DNA of 40,675 nt from JBCCSZ01 sp039199225 (GCA_039199225.1 JBCCSZ010000020.1:1-40675), one strand, 5' to 3'; numbered from the stretch's first letter, positions 8,814 to 18,214 are shown. Notes: generated by a model from the sequence alone, not told the origin. Numbers and translations are program-made.

Positions 8814-10931
8814 ATGAACATGTACCCATTCAGGACGTTCTTAATCGTTGTATGTAGCCTCTTCCTATTGCGGCCTTTTCATACACAGGCCCAAAACACA
8901 CAACTCGATAGTCTTCTAAGCGCACTTGATAAAGCCCCAATAGATACCAACAGGGTCAAATTGCTCAGCGAAATCGGTTTCCTGATGTATACCCTAGATG
9001 CCCGTCAGACCCTTACGTATGGGCAGGAGGCAGTCAATTTGGCTCAAGAATTACAGTTCGAACGGGGATTGGTCAGAGCTTTTTCCGTGATGGGCATCGG
9101 ATTTATGACCCAAGGCAACAACCAACGAGCGTTGGAACACTTCCTCATGGCCAGTCAAAAAGCCGAAGAGCTCCAAATGACCAGCGCCCATCATGGTCCG
9201 ATCAACAACATCGGTTTGATCTATGCACAGTGGCGAAACGAAGACAAAGCCCTTCTTTACTTCTTCGAAGCAAGCGCAATGGCGCGGGAAACCCAAGATA
9301 AAAGGGCCTTGAGCGTCTACCTATCGAACATAGGCTTTATGTACCTCAAGCAGAAAAAGTACGATGCCGCCCTCGATTACTTTAACCGCGCACTCAACAT
9401 GAGGGAATCGTCGCACTCTCAAATTCACATGCCCCAATTGATGCTCAACATCGGCTTGGTGTATTTGGCGACAGGCAAAAAGACGCTGGCGCTTTCGACC
9501 TACGAAGATGCCTATCAACTGGCCCTAGAAATAAACGACAAGCTCGGACAAACCCAAATCCTCAATTCGATCGGTGACCTTTACCTGGAAGACAATCAAA
9601 CCGAAAAGGCCCGTAATACCTTAGAGAAAGCCCTCGAAATTGCCCGGGAAATCGATAACCAGGAGGTTCTCTCCGACTGCCTGATTTCCATGAGCAACTT
9701 TTACCTGAAGAGCAAACGCTACCGGCAGGCACTTGTCTACAACAACAAAAATATTCTGATCGCCCAGTCGGCCAACCTACGGCACAATCTCGAAAAAATC
9801 TATGAAATCTATGCCGAGGGCTATGCGGGCATCGGAGATTATCAAAGTGCCTTGGAATACCACAAACGTTTCAAGACGGAAACAGACAGCTCCCACACCC
9901 GCGAAAAAGAACGATACTTGGCAGAGGTTGCCATCCAGTACGACATTGAAAAAAGCGAAACCGAAAATGAATTCCTCAAAAAACAGCAAAGCAAAAATGA
10001 GATGATGATCCGAGAGAGGGGCTACCTCATCGTCGCCATCGCCGTCATCTTACTATTGGTCAGCTATCTGGCCTTTGTGCTGTCCAGAATCAATTCGCGC
10101 CGTAAGATATATGGTCGCAACCTCAAAAAGGAGGTCGAAAGGCAAACCAAAGACATTGAGCGCTCCCACAAAATGCTCAAAGAGTCCTACGAGGAACTCG
10201 AACGATTTGCCTACATCGCTTCGCACGACCTCAAAGAACCCCTTCGCAATATTTCCAGCTTCACCAAATTGATCGAAAGACGGATTGGTCACCACCACGA
10301 TAATAAACTAAAGGAATACCTCGGCTTCATCGTCAAAAATACCCATCAGATGAACACCCTCATCGTGGATGTTTTAGAGTATTCCAAACTGCGCAACAAA
10401 TCCAAACTCAACAAAGAAGTTGACCTAAACGAAATGCTTCCATTGGTCGTCCAGTCAATTCACAGCAGCATACGCGAGCATGGCGCGCAGGTCGTCGCTA
10501 CCGACCTCCCGACGGTACATGCCAATTACTCCCAATTGTTCTTGGTCTTCAAAAACCTCATCGTCAACGGCATCAAATACAACAACAGCCCCAACCCCAA
10601 GATCATTATCCGCTCGGAGCTATTGGATGGAGAGCATTTTTTCTATGTCCGGGACAATGGCATCGGCATATATAAAGAGTACCACCAACAGATTTTCATC
10701 ATGTTCAAGCGACTCCACACCCGCCAGCTCTACAAGGGCTCTGGTCTCGGACTGGCCATTTGCAAAAAGGCCATCAACCAGATGAATGGCAACATCTGGG
10801 TGGAGAGCCAGGAGAACGAAGGCAGTACCTTTATATTTACTTTGCCCATCAAGGAACGCCAGCCTCAAAATAGTATGCACATTATTCAGGCACTGGAAAT
10901 GGAAGAGGCGGCTATTGATGAGGCGTTTTAA
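8814..10931 (+). CDS. TPR-containing sensor histidine kinase
   Basis: The 705-residue product starts at the ATG at 8814 with a signal-like N-terminus (cleavage near HTQAQ). Residues ~30-370 are TPR-like helical pairs (ALEHFLMASQKAEEL, ALDYFNRALNMRE, ARNTLEKALEIAREI) in the periplasm. A coiled coil, a transmembrane helix at ~403-425 and a second coiled coil follow. The kinase core comprises an H-box with phospho-acceptor His471 (IASHDLKEPLRN), an N-box with Asn585 (NGIKYN), DNGIGI and GSGLGLAI. This is the common Bacteroidota TPR-kinase layout, in which the TPR part senses or relays an unknown signal. No response regulator is encoded next to it; the neighbour is an AraC regulator on the opposite strand. 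The 3' end overlaps that gene by 20 bp. Confidence 0.92.
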   Translation: MNMYPFRTFLIVVCSLFLLRPFHTQAQNTQLDSLLSALDKAPIDTNRVKLLSEIGFLMYTLDARQTLTYGQEAVNLAQELQFERGLVRAFSVMGIGFMTQGNNQRALEHFLMASQKAEELQMTSAHHGPINNIGLIYAQWRNEDKALLYFFEASAMARETQDKRALSVYLSNIGFMYLKQKKYDAALDYFNRALNMRESSHSQIHMPQLMLNIGLVYLATGKKTLALSTYEDAYQLALEINDKLGQTQILNSIGDLYLEDNQTEKARNTLEKALEIAREIDNQEVLSDCLISMSNFYLKSKRYRQALVYNNKNILIAQSANLRHNLEKIYEIYAEGYAGIGDYQSALEYHKRFKTETDSSHTREKERYLAEVAIQYDIEKSETENEFLKKQQSKNEMMIRERGYLIVAIAVILLLVSYLAFVLSRINSRRKIYGRNLKKEVERQTKDIERSHKMLKESYEELERFAYIASHDLKEPLRNISSFTKLIERRIGHHHDNKLKEYLGFIVKNTHQMNTLIVDVLEYSKLRNKSKLNKEVDLNEMLPLVVQSIHSSIREHGAQVVATDLPTVHANYSQLFLVFKNLIVNGIKYNNSPNPKIIIRSELLDGEHFFYVRDNGIGIYKEYHQQIFIMFKRLHTRQLYKGSGLGLAICKKAINQMNGNIWVESQENEGSTFIFTLPIKERQPQNSMHIIQALEMEEAAIDEAF

Positions 10932-11787
10932 CTAAGCTGCCCAGCTCTTTGCGGTAGGCCGAAGGGCTTTTGCCCGTAATCGCACGAAATTGTTTGTTGA
11001 AGTGAGAAAAGTTGTTGAAGCCACTTTCAAAGCATACTTCCGAGATGCCCAAGTGATCCCTTGACAATAATTTGCAAGCATAAGCAATGCGGTATTCATT
11101 GACAAATTGGGTGAAAGTCTTCTGAGTCAACTTCTTGAAGTATCGACAAAAGGCCGGAACCGTCATGCTGACCTCTGCCGCAATTTCTTCCAACCGAATG
11201 GCCCGATGATAATTCGCATCGACAAAACTGTAAATGGCATTAATGCGTTGCTCCTCCTGTGGATTGACTTCTACCCCAAATCCGCTGGCATTCAGCATAT
11301 CGTAGTCTTCTGACAGCGCCAACTCCTGCAACAATTCAATCAATGCCAATAACCGGCTAAAATTATCCATATCATACATCTCGACCAGCCGATGGCCAAT
11401 TTTTTCTTTGATGGGCTTGCGGAAGGACAGCCCTTGTCTGGCCCGCTCGAAAAGCTGGCGGATGTGAACCATCTCTGGGGCAGCCCAAAACTCGGCTCCA
11501 AGAAAATCGGCTTTCATTTGCAAAACAACCTCTGTGTGGACCTCTTGCAGATCATCGGTAAAAGATAAATGTGGCAATTTGGGTCCCAAAAAAATTAAAT
11601 CTCCCTCCTGATAATAGGAAATATGGTTGCCAATGTGCCTTTTTCCGCTGCCATTCGAGATATACACGATCTCAAACTCCGGATGAAAGTGCCAAAAAGG
11701 CGCTCGAACTACGTTTCGCTCTGTAAACTTTCTGATGGTAAAAGAGCTTCCGAAAACAGGTTCGATTTTTTCCAATGAAGGTTTCAT
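10912..11787 (-). CDS. AraC-family transcriptional regulator with N-terminal cupin domain
   Basis: The 291-residue product has an N-terminal cupin-like sensor half (HFHPEFEIVYISNGSGKRHIG, then EGDLIFLGPKLPH) and a C-terminal pair of helix-turn-helix motifs. The first is around IRLEEIAAEVSMTVPAFCRYF and the second is marked by ISEVCFESGFNNFSHFNKQF and the closing GKSPSAYRKEL, the classical AraC signature. Regulators of this layout usually respond to a sugar or related small molecule. Here the divergent target candidate is the small secreted protein at 12014, and the gene may autoregulate. It converges on the histidine kinase with a 20-bp overlap of coding ends (10912-10931). Confidence 0.93.
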   Translation of the reverse strand: MKPSLEKIEPVFGSSFTIRKFTERNVVRAPFWHFHPEFEIVYISNGSGKRHIGNHISYYQEGDLIFLGPKLPHLSFTDDLQEVHTEVVLQMKADFLGAEFWAAPEMVHIRQLFERARQGLSFRKPIKEKIGHRLVEMYDMDNFSRLLALIELLQELALSEDYDMLNASGFGVEVNPQEEQRINAIYSFVDANYHRAIRLEEIAAEVSMTVPAFCRYFKKLTQKTFTQFVNEYRIAYACKLLSRDHLGISEVCFESGFNNFSHFNKQFRAITGKSPSAYRKELGSLVKTPHQ

Positions 11788-11855
11788 AAAATAAAATTCG
11801 GATTATAAGATACTATATTACCCTTGAGTTACAGTAATTTAACACTGACAGGTTA

Positions 11856-11903
11856 ATATTGCACCAATATCAGCAAAAATGGCTGTAGTATCAAGATCGA
11901 TCT
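11856..11903. promoter_or_regulatory. Candidate operator dyads in the AraC/secreted-protein divergent region
   Basis: Two short dyads lie in the 226-bp region between the divergent starts: ATATTG-cac-CAATAT at 11856-11870 and the palindrome AGATCGATCT at 11894-11903. A CATCTTTG box at 11909-11916, one base off the Bacteroidota -7 consensus, follows on the plus strand. AraC proteins normally bind direct repeats, so these dyads may belong to another regulator or be chance. Confidence 0.25.
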
Positions 11904-12013
11904 ACTAACATCTTTGCATCGTAAGATGATCGTTCTAAAGCTCATTTTTATCTCAAACAAAACCAACCCTAGGTCATCTTGCACAATAATTTTTAATCCA
12001 AAAATTGTTTATC

Positions 12014-12610
12014 ATGAGAAATGCTAAATTTTTCAGAAATGTACTGATGTCTTGCCTTTTCTTGCTTGTATTGACCTCTGTCAAAGCATACGACGGCATC
12101 AAATTGGTACCAAGCTCAAACCAAAAAACCTTTACCCTGTATGTTGGTAATTTGAGCGCACACGAGCTCAGTGTAAGGATTACCGACCAATATGCTGTCA
12201 GCGTTTTCACACAAAACGTTATGGCAACACCAAATTACGCCAAGCGCTACAACCTTTCCGCCTTGCCAAACGGCACCTACTCGGTTCAAGTTACAACGCC
12301 GACTCGAATCCAAACCTACAGTATTCTGATTACAGAAGACGGTCGTGTTGCAACAACAGAGCAGGTGAAGATTGACTACAAGCCAGTCGTACAACTCGAT
12401 GGAACAAAACTGGATGTCAACCTCTTGTCACAAGGAAAAGCAGTCAAACTTGCTATCCTGGACAAGGACAACCAACTGGTTTATCTCCTCGACTTAGGCA
12501 ATCCGGCAAAGATTCACCAGCGTTTGGACCTTGAAAATCTGAATATGGATGAATTTATTTTAAAAATTCGCTGCGGTGAAAGAACCTTTTACGAAAATTT
12601 GAGTCTTTAA
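12014..12610 (+). CDS. Small secreted protein, possibly DUF3244-like
   Basis: The 198-residue product starts at the ATG at 12014; a TTG at 12005 is rejected. It has a signal peptide (CLFLLVLTSVKA, cleavage near residue 26). Residues ~30-105 form a beta-rich domain with FTLYVGNLSAHELSVRI and YNLSALPNGTYSVQV. This resembles the small Bacteroidota DUF3244-type or T9SS-tail-like beta sandwich, but here it is internal rather than C-terminal. The rest (about 110-198) is a second beta-rich region ending in FYENLSL with no sorting signal. A periplasmic or Sec-secreted location is inferred. It is divergent from the AraC gene and could be its target. Function is unknown. Confidence 0.75.
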   Translation: MRNAKFFRNVLMSCLFLLVLTSVKAYDGIKLVPSSNQKTFTLYVGNLSAHELSVRITDQYAVSVFTQNVMATPNYAKRYNLSALPNGTYSVQVTTPTRIQTYSILITEDGRVATTEQVKIDYKPVVQLDGTKLDVNLLSQGKAVKLAILDKDNQLVYLLDLGNPAKIHQRLDLENLNMDEFILKIRCGERTFYENLSL

Positions 12611-12703
12611 AAAAAATTCGACTCTGTTCGTTTGGTTGAATCATACCAGATGATCACAGAATAATACCGCATTTAATTTTTTTTAAAGTTTCATACACTC
12701 ATG

Positions 12704-12736
12704 ATGCAGTCCCTTTGGTAGGGGCTGCATATTTTT
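12704..12736 (+). terminator. Terminator or leader hairpin just before the MFS gene
   Basis: ATGCAGTCCC at 12704-12713 pairs with GGGGCTGCAT at 12721-12730 (one T:G wobble) around a 7-base loop, followed by ATTTTTA. It lies 94 bases after the secreted-protein stop and only 8 bases before the MFS start codon. Confidence 0.7.
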
Positions 12737-12743
12737 ATGCCAT

Positions 12744-13895
12744 ATGTACAAAAACTTGCGCCAATTCCTCGCAGCCGCCGACCGGCTCGCCTTAGGCCTG
12801 TGTTACGTCGGCATGAGTGTTCTTTACGGAACCTTGTTTGCTCGCTTCCCAGAATGGCTCGACGCTATTGAGGTTCAAAAGGCAGAGTTTGGCCTCTCTT
12901 TGCTCAGCATGTCCATCGGAGCGCTGGTCTTTGCACCCATCACGAGCTGGTTGATCCTGCGCTTTCGAGTAGGCCCTACCCTATTGGTTGGCATGTTGCT
13001 GATGAGCATCTCCTTCATCACTCCTGTCCTAGCCAAAAGCTTTGAAATGCTCCTCCTTGCCATGTTTCTCCTTGGCATGACGACCACCTGGATCAATGTA
13101 GCTGTGAATGCTGCTGCATCTACGGTCGAAAAGCGCGATAAGACATCCATCCTCGCTATGTGCCATGGAATGTTTAGCATCGGCGGAGTCATCGGAGCAG
13201 TTTCTGCGGGGCTCATCGCCAGTTTGGGCATTTCCATTTTGACACACCTGAGCATTTTAGCCCTGCTAAGCATATTGACCATTTGGTGGATCCGTCGACC
13301 TATGTTAAATTTAGCGCATGAGGGGGCGACCCAAAGCCGGCAGCTACAGTGGCCTACGCTGCCCGTTCTCAAGTTGTCCGTTATTGCTTTTTTTATCGTA
13401 ATGGGCGAAGTAGCGGTGATGGATTGGAGTACCATACACCTGCAGCATCTGAAAAGTAGTCCTTTTGTGATGGGCCTTGGCTTTGCGGGCTATTCTCTAT
13501 CGATGGCCATTGGACGCCTCAATGGCGATGCCCTCATTCCAGCCATCGGCCCCCGCAAGTTGGTGAGCGTCGGCATACTAATCGGTGTGCTTGGAATGGC
13601 CTTGGCGGCTTTGTTTCCACACATCCCTGCGGCTTTGGCGGGTTTTACATTGGTTGGGCTGGGTTTTTCCTGTGTCATTCCGACTCTTTACGGGGCGTCT
13701 GCTCGGGTGGCTAAAAACAATCCGGCCATCGGCATCACAGCCATTGCCACTGCTGGTATCCTGGGTGTATTGTTTGGCCGTCCAATGCTGGGTTACATCG
13801 CAGAATATTGGGGGCTTCAATTCGGCTTTGCCCTCCTGGCTGTTTTTTCAATCATCGCTGCACTCTTTTGCCGCTTCACCCGCTTTGGCTACTGA
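12744..13895 (+). CDS. Major facilitator superfamily transporter (YbjJ/fucose-permease-like)
   Basis: The 383-residue very hydrophobic protein has about 12 predicted membrane helices. Between helices 2 and 3 it has a short basic loop (LRFRVGPT), and it has a paired second half (GRLNGDALIPAIGPRKLV) as in MFS proteins. The helix 1 region (LCYVGMSVLYGTLFARFPEWL) followed by LGLS-type text resembles the YbjJ-like branch; the substrate cannot be deduced. The start codon comes right after a hairpin (12704-12730) and no AG-rich ribosome-binding site is visible. Either the start lies further in, or the hairpin acts on this gene. The 3' end overlaps the convergent peptidase-like gene by 7 bp. Confidence 0.88.
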   Translation: MYKNLRQFLAAADRLALGLCYVGMSVLYGTLFARFPEWLDAIEVQKAEFGLSLLSMSIGALVFAPITSWLILRFRVGPTLLVGMLLMSISFITPVLAKSFEMLLLAMFLLGMTTTWINVAVNAAASTVEKRDKTSILAMCHGMFSIGGVIGAVSAGLIASLGISILTHLSILALLSILTIWWIRRPMLNLAHEGATQSRQLQWPTLPVLKLSVIAFFIVMGEVAVMDWSTIHLQHLKSSPFVMGLGFAGYSLSMAIGRLNGDALIPAIGPRKLVSVGILIGVLGMALAALFPHIPAALAGFTLVGLGFSCVIPTLYGASARVAKNNPAIGITAIATAGILGVLFGRPMLGYIAEYWGLQFGFALLAVFSIIAALFCRFTRFGY

Positions 13896-15622
13896 TTCCC
13901 AAAGCGCTTGACCAACCGCTTAACCTTTTTGCGCACCTCCCAATGGTATTTCTTTGCCTCTCCACCCTGTTGCATCCGGCAATCCAGACCAGAATAGTTT
14001 TTCTTGTAAGGCAAGGCAATGTAGGAAGTCCCCTTTCCACTCAACGTCCGCCGATCTCGGTCTGTGCTACCGTGAATGTGGGTACAATCTGGTCGGTCGC
14101 TATAGAACTCATAGATGGTATTCCCCTTGGCATCCGTCAGTTCAATGGTCATGTCTGTGGGTTTCTTGACATTCTTTGTTGGCAGGCCGTAGGCCATTCG
14201 TTCTAGTTTTACCCCCCAACTTTCCTGATCGACTTCCAATTCTGCTAGTACAACTGGTTCGTAGGCAAACATGTTATCGTGTCGCTCCATACCAGCAATC
14301 CAGTCCCTTTCTCCCTCCAAGGCATCGTAATAAGACTGGATGACATGGGAGCAGGTGCGTTGAAAGGATGGCACTCGGCGATCTCCATCGTCTTGCATGA
14401 TGCAGACCGCATCGCGCGCCCAGTGGAAAAGCCGACCGTCGAGGTCTCGAAACAACCCACAATTGGAAGCAGGTAATCCTTGCTTTAGGCTGAAGGCCAC
14501 ACACTCGGCCTTGGTATCAAAAAAAGCATTGGGTTCGGCAATGTACCAGTCGACACCTTCGTAGTTTTGGATGGCCCGACAGTCTTGTTCCGGATAACCT
14601 TTATCTCGATTGAATACCTGACAAGCCTGTAGAGAACGGAAGACATTGCTCCCGCCAATAACGGGCGCAAAGCAAGCACAGCCGTCGTATTCATCGCTTA
14701 GATTAAAGACAGCATGAGCACTTTCATGGACTGCTGTCCCCCAATTGTAGCTCTCAGAGGTAAATAAGTTTTGGGTCAAAAAATGGATGTTACCATATAA
14801 ATAGGCCCCATCGGAGTACTCGCTTTGGTGCAGCAGCGCGAAGGCATCGATTCCATAGATCAAGGAATCTTTCATAAATGGTGGATAGCGATCAGGGTTG
14901 GTAAAGTCTTGAGCTAAGGCAAAACCATCGACAGATTGCTGGGTATAGTAAAAGCCCCATTTGTCTTTATGTCCTTCTATCATGTTGTTTTGATGATAGC
15001 CCTCGAAAATCAGCGATTCGGTGTCGGACAAAAACAGCTTCCAGTTGTTTTGATAGTCTGTATCGGGCAGAAAGCAGATGTTGACGCTTTGATCCAGCGA
15101 ATTGTTTTGGGTGCGGTATAGAAGAATTTTATCGTTGGGCCAGGGAGAAGAACCAGCATCAAAAGAAACCAGGCGGGTACTGACGCGGTCTTTTGAATCG
15201 GTTAGCTCAAAAACATATTCTACATTGGTGAAAGGGGGAAATCCCTCGGTATACAAATGCTCCAATTGGATGCTGTCGGGTAGATCGTTGAAGGACCAAT
15301 CGCGCAGCAGCCCCCATTGGCCGCCAGCTCTGCGTCTTTTGGAAGGCAAGCCTTTGTCGTTGCGGTACAATTCGTATTCATAAACCGATAGGGATGCGCC
15401 ACGCAGTCCCACCCGATCGAAAGCAGCCAGCTTGAAGCGAACCGGGACATTGTTTGAAGGATGCAAGGGTTGATGTACCCAGTACTGGAATTCGGCCGAT
15501 CCCTCTTCCACGAAGGTGATGGGTGGAGGTACTTCCAGTTCGGGAGCCGTTTCCTTGAAGATGGAACAAGCTACCATGGTACAACAGAAAAACAGGATGA
15601 GTACAATCGTTGGGCGGACCAT
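13889..15622 (-). CDS. Lipoprotein with M64 (IgA peptidase-like) zinc-metallopeptidase motif
   Basis: The start is set at 15622, where MVRPTIVLILFFCCTMVAC gives a lipoprotein signal peptide with lipid Cys19; a TTG start at 15652 would add ten polar residues before it. The 577-residue protein has a beta-rich N-terminal half. Near residue 299 it has TAVHESAHAVFNLSDEYDG, which fits HExxHxxxxLxDEY, the zinc-binding signature of family M64 (two His ligands, Glu as general base, Asp in the third-ligand position). Many cysteines follow the motif (CACF, LQACQVF, PEQDC), suggesting disulfides. A C-terminal beta region ends in basic residues. It lies 35 bases downstream of a MacB-type permease and is probably co-transcribed. 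The substrate is unknown. Confidence 0.8.
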   Translation of the reverse strand: MVRPTIVLILFFCCTMVACSIFKETAPELEVPPPITFVEEGSAEFQYWVHQPLHPSNNVPVRFKLAAFDRVGLRGASLSVYEYELYRNDKGLPSKRRRAGGQWGLLRDWSFNDLPDSIQLEHLYTEGFPPFTNVEYVFELTDSKDRVSTRLVSFDAGSSPWPNDKILLYRTQNNSLDQSVNICFLPDTDYQNNWKLFLSDTESLIFEGYHQNNMIEGHKDKWGFYYTQQSVDGFALAQDFTNPDRYPPFMKDSLIYGIDAFALLHQSEYSDGAYLYGNIHFLTQNLFTSESYNWGTAVHESAHAVFNLSDEYDGCACFAPVIGGSNVFRSLQACQVFNRDKGYPEQDCRAIQNYEGVDWYIAEPNAFFDTKAECVAFSLKQGLPASNCGLFRDLDGRLFHWARDAVCIMQDDGDRRVPSFQRTCSHVIQSYYDALEGERDWIAGMERHDNMFAYEPVVLAELEVDQESWGVKLERMAYGLPTKNVKKPTDMTIELTDAKGNTIYEFYSDRPDCTHIHGSTDRDRRTLSGKGTSYIALPYKKNYSGLDCRMQQGGEAKKYHWEVRKKVKRLVKRFGNQ

Positions 15623-15657
15623 ATCAAATTGGCAATTTGGGAGCTGTGACAAATGGC

Positions 15658-16917
15658 TTATTTGCTACGAATGGCCTCCACCGGATTCATAGAAGCAGCC
15701 TGATAAGCAGGTATGATACCGGCCAAGATACCGATACCAATGGACCAAAGCATGCCGTTGAAAATGTTGCCAAGCGAGAGGTATAAATGGAAGCCCGTTA
15801 CCTTTGTCAACACCACGACCCCAAGCTGAATGAGCAACAAACCAACCAGCCCCCCTAATATACAAAGCAAGATTGACTCGATGAGAAACTCCAATAAGAT
15901 AATGTAGCGCTTGGCTCCCAAAGCCTTTTTGATTCCAATGAGATTGGTACGCTCTTTCACAGAGACAAACATGATATTGGCTACACTAAAAACGCCGACC
16001 AGAATGGCAAATATCCCAACGATGATCCCCATCAAGTTGAGCGACCCAAAGACTGCATCAAAAATACTGGTCATCATGGAAAGCTCATTCACAGAAAAGT
16101 TGTCTTCCTGCCTGGGCTTGAGTCGACGCTCCGCTCGCATGACTCCTGTCACTTCGTCTTTCAATTGATCGATTCCAATACCATCGGCTGCCTTGACAGC
16201 GAGGAAAGCATTTTGAAAATTCGCGTTGGTCCGCAATTGCGCAATTTTTCGGGCATACTCAAAATTGATCAAGGCCCTTTCGTCAAAATCCATAAAGCCG
16301 ATCAAATCTTCGCCGGCCTGCTCCAGCACTCCGATGACTTCCATCTTATGGCCCAACAATTTGACTTCGCGACCGATCGGGTTGAGCTTGCCAAACAACT
16401 CCTCTGCCACCGTATGACCCAATACAATCTTGTTGGCACCATAGTAGTATTCACTCAGGGAAAAGTAACGTCCTTTTTCAAAGGAAAGATCAAACATATC
16501 GGCATACTCATAGGTCATCCCAACAGTTTCGATGTTTTCAACACTGCTATTTTTAAATTGGACCGTCTTGAAGCCGAGGAAGACATAAAAAGCAGAGGCT
16601 TCCATATTTTTGACCTTCTTGACCACAGCCCGATAGTCTTTGTAATTGGTATTGGGGCGGCGAAGCCATTTTTTGAATTCCTCCTGCGAGCCACCACTCC
16701 AAGGAAATTTGGAGATGTAGACCACGTCTTGGCCCAATTTTTCAAAACTTCCCCGAATGTTGGACTCCAGAGAATCAACTCCCGATTGAACGCCGATGAT
16801 GCAGAATATTCCGATGGTGATTCCCAAAAGCGACAAAAAGCTGCGCAGCTTATTGGACATCAATTGCTGCAGGGCCTGTGCAATGCTTTCTTTGATGACT
16901 TTCAGGATGGTAATCAT
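15658..16917 (-). CDS. ABC transporter permease, MacB/FtsX type
   Basis: The 419-residue product has one N-terminal membrane helix (FLSLLGITIGIFCIIGVQSGV), a large periplasmic MacB_PCD-type domain (about 45-270) and three C-terminal helices within the FtsX fold (GIIVGIFAILVGVFSVANI, LEFLIESILLCILGGLVGLLL, GMLWSIGIGILAGIIPAYQ). It ends in the typical ASMNPVEAIRSK. Such permeases work with an ATPase subunit (MacB/LolD-like), and none is encoded within the window. It is the first gene of a likely two-gene unit with the M64-like lipoprotein. MacB-type systems move substrates or transmit force across the periplasm. A role in exporting or positioning the lipoprotein neighbour is only inference. Confidence 0.9.
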   Translation of the reverse strand: MITILKVIKESIAQALQQLMSNKLRSFLSLLGITIGIFCIIGVQSGVDSLESNIRGSFEKLGQDVVYISKFPWSGGSQEEFKKWLRRPNTNYKDYRAVVKKVKNMEASAFYVFLGFKTVQFKNSSVENIETVGMTYEYADMFDLSFEKGRYFSLSEYYYGANKIVLGHTVAEELFGKLNPIGREVKLLGHKMEVIGVLEQAGEDLIGFMDFDERALINFEYARKIAQLRTNANFQNAFLAVKAADGIGIDQLKDEVTGVMRAERRLKPRQEDNFSVNELSMMTSIFDAVFGSLNLMGIIVGIFAILVGVFSVANIMFVSVKERTNLIGIKKALGAKRYIILLEFLIESILLCILGGLVGLLLIQLGVVVLTKVTGFHLYLSLGNIFNGMLWSIGIGILAGIIPAYQAASMNPVEAIRSK

Positions 16918-17092
16918 GACAATTCAAAAGATTTTTGGGTCTTTGCCCATTGTAAATTTGGCTCCGGGAAAGCTCTTGACTATATTAAAGAGTGAAATTT
17001 ATATAATAAAAGGCAGATGTAACGCAAGCAATCGATGAAAACAATAAATTTATCTGCCAAATACCTCCTTTACACCTGCTCAGGTATGTTTA

Positions 17093-17119
17093 TTGTGTGG
17101 TAAAATATTACTATCTTTG
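17093..17119 (+). promoter_or_regulatory. Bacteroidota-type promoter for queA
   Basis: TATCTTTG at 17112-17119 matches the -7 consensus TAnnTTTG and a TTG at 17093-17095 lies 16 bases upstream, a little short of the usual 19-20. A transcript would start about 25 nt before the ATG at 17150. Confidence 0.5.
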
Positions 17120-17149
17120 CCCGTCAGTTAAAAAACCGTTCCCTAGTAT

Positions 17150-18214
17150 ATGAGAGCAAAACTATCACAGTTTAATTACGAGTTACCAGAAAATCTAATT
17201 GCCCAATACCCATCTACGCATCGCGATGAGTCCAGATTGATGGTCGTTCATCGAGAAAGCGGCAAGATCGAGCATCGGGTATTCAAAGACTTAATCGAAT
17301 ATTTCGACGATAAGGATACTTTGATATTCAACAACACCAAGGTTTTTCCCGCCCGCCTTTATGGACGCAAGGAAAAGACAGGTGCAAAAATTGAAGTCTT
17401 CCTGCTCAGGGAACTCAACAATGAATCCCGTCTTTGGGATGTCCTTGTCGACCCGGCCCGGAAGATTCGCGTAGGCAACAAGTTGTATTTTAGCGACGAC
17501 AACGACAACGACATCTTGATTGCCGAAGTGGTTGACAACACGACCTCCAGAGGGCGTACCATCCGATTCTTATTTGACGGAACGGATGAAGAATTTCAAA
17601 AGGAACTGAATTTTCTTGGCAACACACCACTACCTCGATACATCAACCGACCTGCCGAAAGCCTCGATAAGGAGCGCTATCAGACGGTATACGCTAAGGA
17701 ATTGGGCGCTGTAGCTGCACCGACAGCTGGCTTGCACTTTAGCCGCGAATTGCTGAAGCGCCTGGAAATCAAAGGGACCAATTTTGCAGAAATCACTCTG
17801 CATGTCGGTTTGGGTACCTTTCGGAGCATCGACGTAGAAGACCTTTCCAAGCACAAAATGGATGCGGAGTATTTCCGTATTTCGCCCGATGCCATCAATA
17901 TGGTCAATGAAACCAAGATCAATAAGCAGAAGGTTTGTGCCATCGGAACAACCTCTATGCGGGCCATAGAGTCGGCCGTATCTGCTGAGGGTTTGCTCAA
18001 ATCTGCTGAGGGCTGGACCAATAAATTCATCTATCCGCCATACAGCTTTAATATCGCAGATTGCATGGTTACCAACCTGCACCTGCCCAAAACCAGCTTA
18101 CTCATCATGGTAAGCGCCTTTGGAGGCTACGACCTCATCAAGGAAGCCTACCAACAGGCTGTCAAGGAAAAATACCGCTTTTTCAGCTATGGCGATGCGA
18201 TGCTCATCATGTAG
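17150..18214 (+). CDS. queA: S-adenosylmethionine:tRNA ribosyltransferase-isomerase
   Basis: The 354-residue product has the normal family length. It transfers and isomerises the ribosyl moiety of S-adenosylmethionine onto 7-aminomethyl-7-deazaguanine in the tRNA wobble position, giving epoxyqueuosine. Typical family blocks are visible: the N-terminal FNYELPENLIAQYP and DESRLMVV, FNNTKVFPARLYG, EVFLLREL, GNTPLPRYI, YQTVYAKELGAVAAPTAGLHF, LHVGLGTFRSI, CAIGTTSMRAIES, FIYPPYSFNIADCMVTNLHLPKTSLL and the C-terminal SYGDAMLI. Own promoter and terminator are recognisable, so it is likely a single-gene unit. No other queuosine gene is in the window. Confidence 0.98.
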   Translation: MRAKLSQFNYELPENLIAQYPSTHRDESRLMVVHRESGKIEHRVFKDLIEYFDDKDTLIFNNTKVFPARLYGRKEKTGAKIEVFLLRELNNESRLWDVLVDPARKIRVGNKLYFSDDNDNDILIAEVVDNTTSRGRTIRFLFDGTDEEFQKELNFLGNTPLPRYINRPAESLDKERYQTVYAKELGAVAAPTAGLHFSRELLKRLEIKGTNFAEITLHVGLGTFRSIDVEDLSKHKMDAEYFRISPDAINMVNETKINKQKVCAIGTTSMRAIESAVSAEGLLKSAEGWTNKFIYPPYSFNIADCMVTNLHLPKTSLLIMVSAFGGYDLIKEAYQQAVKEKYRFFSYGDAMLIM

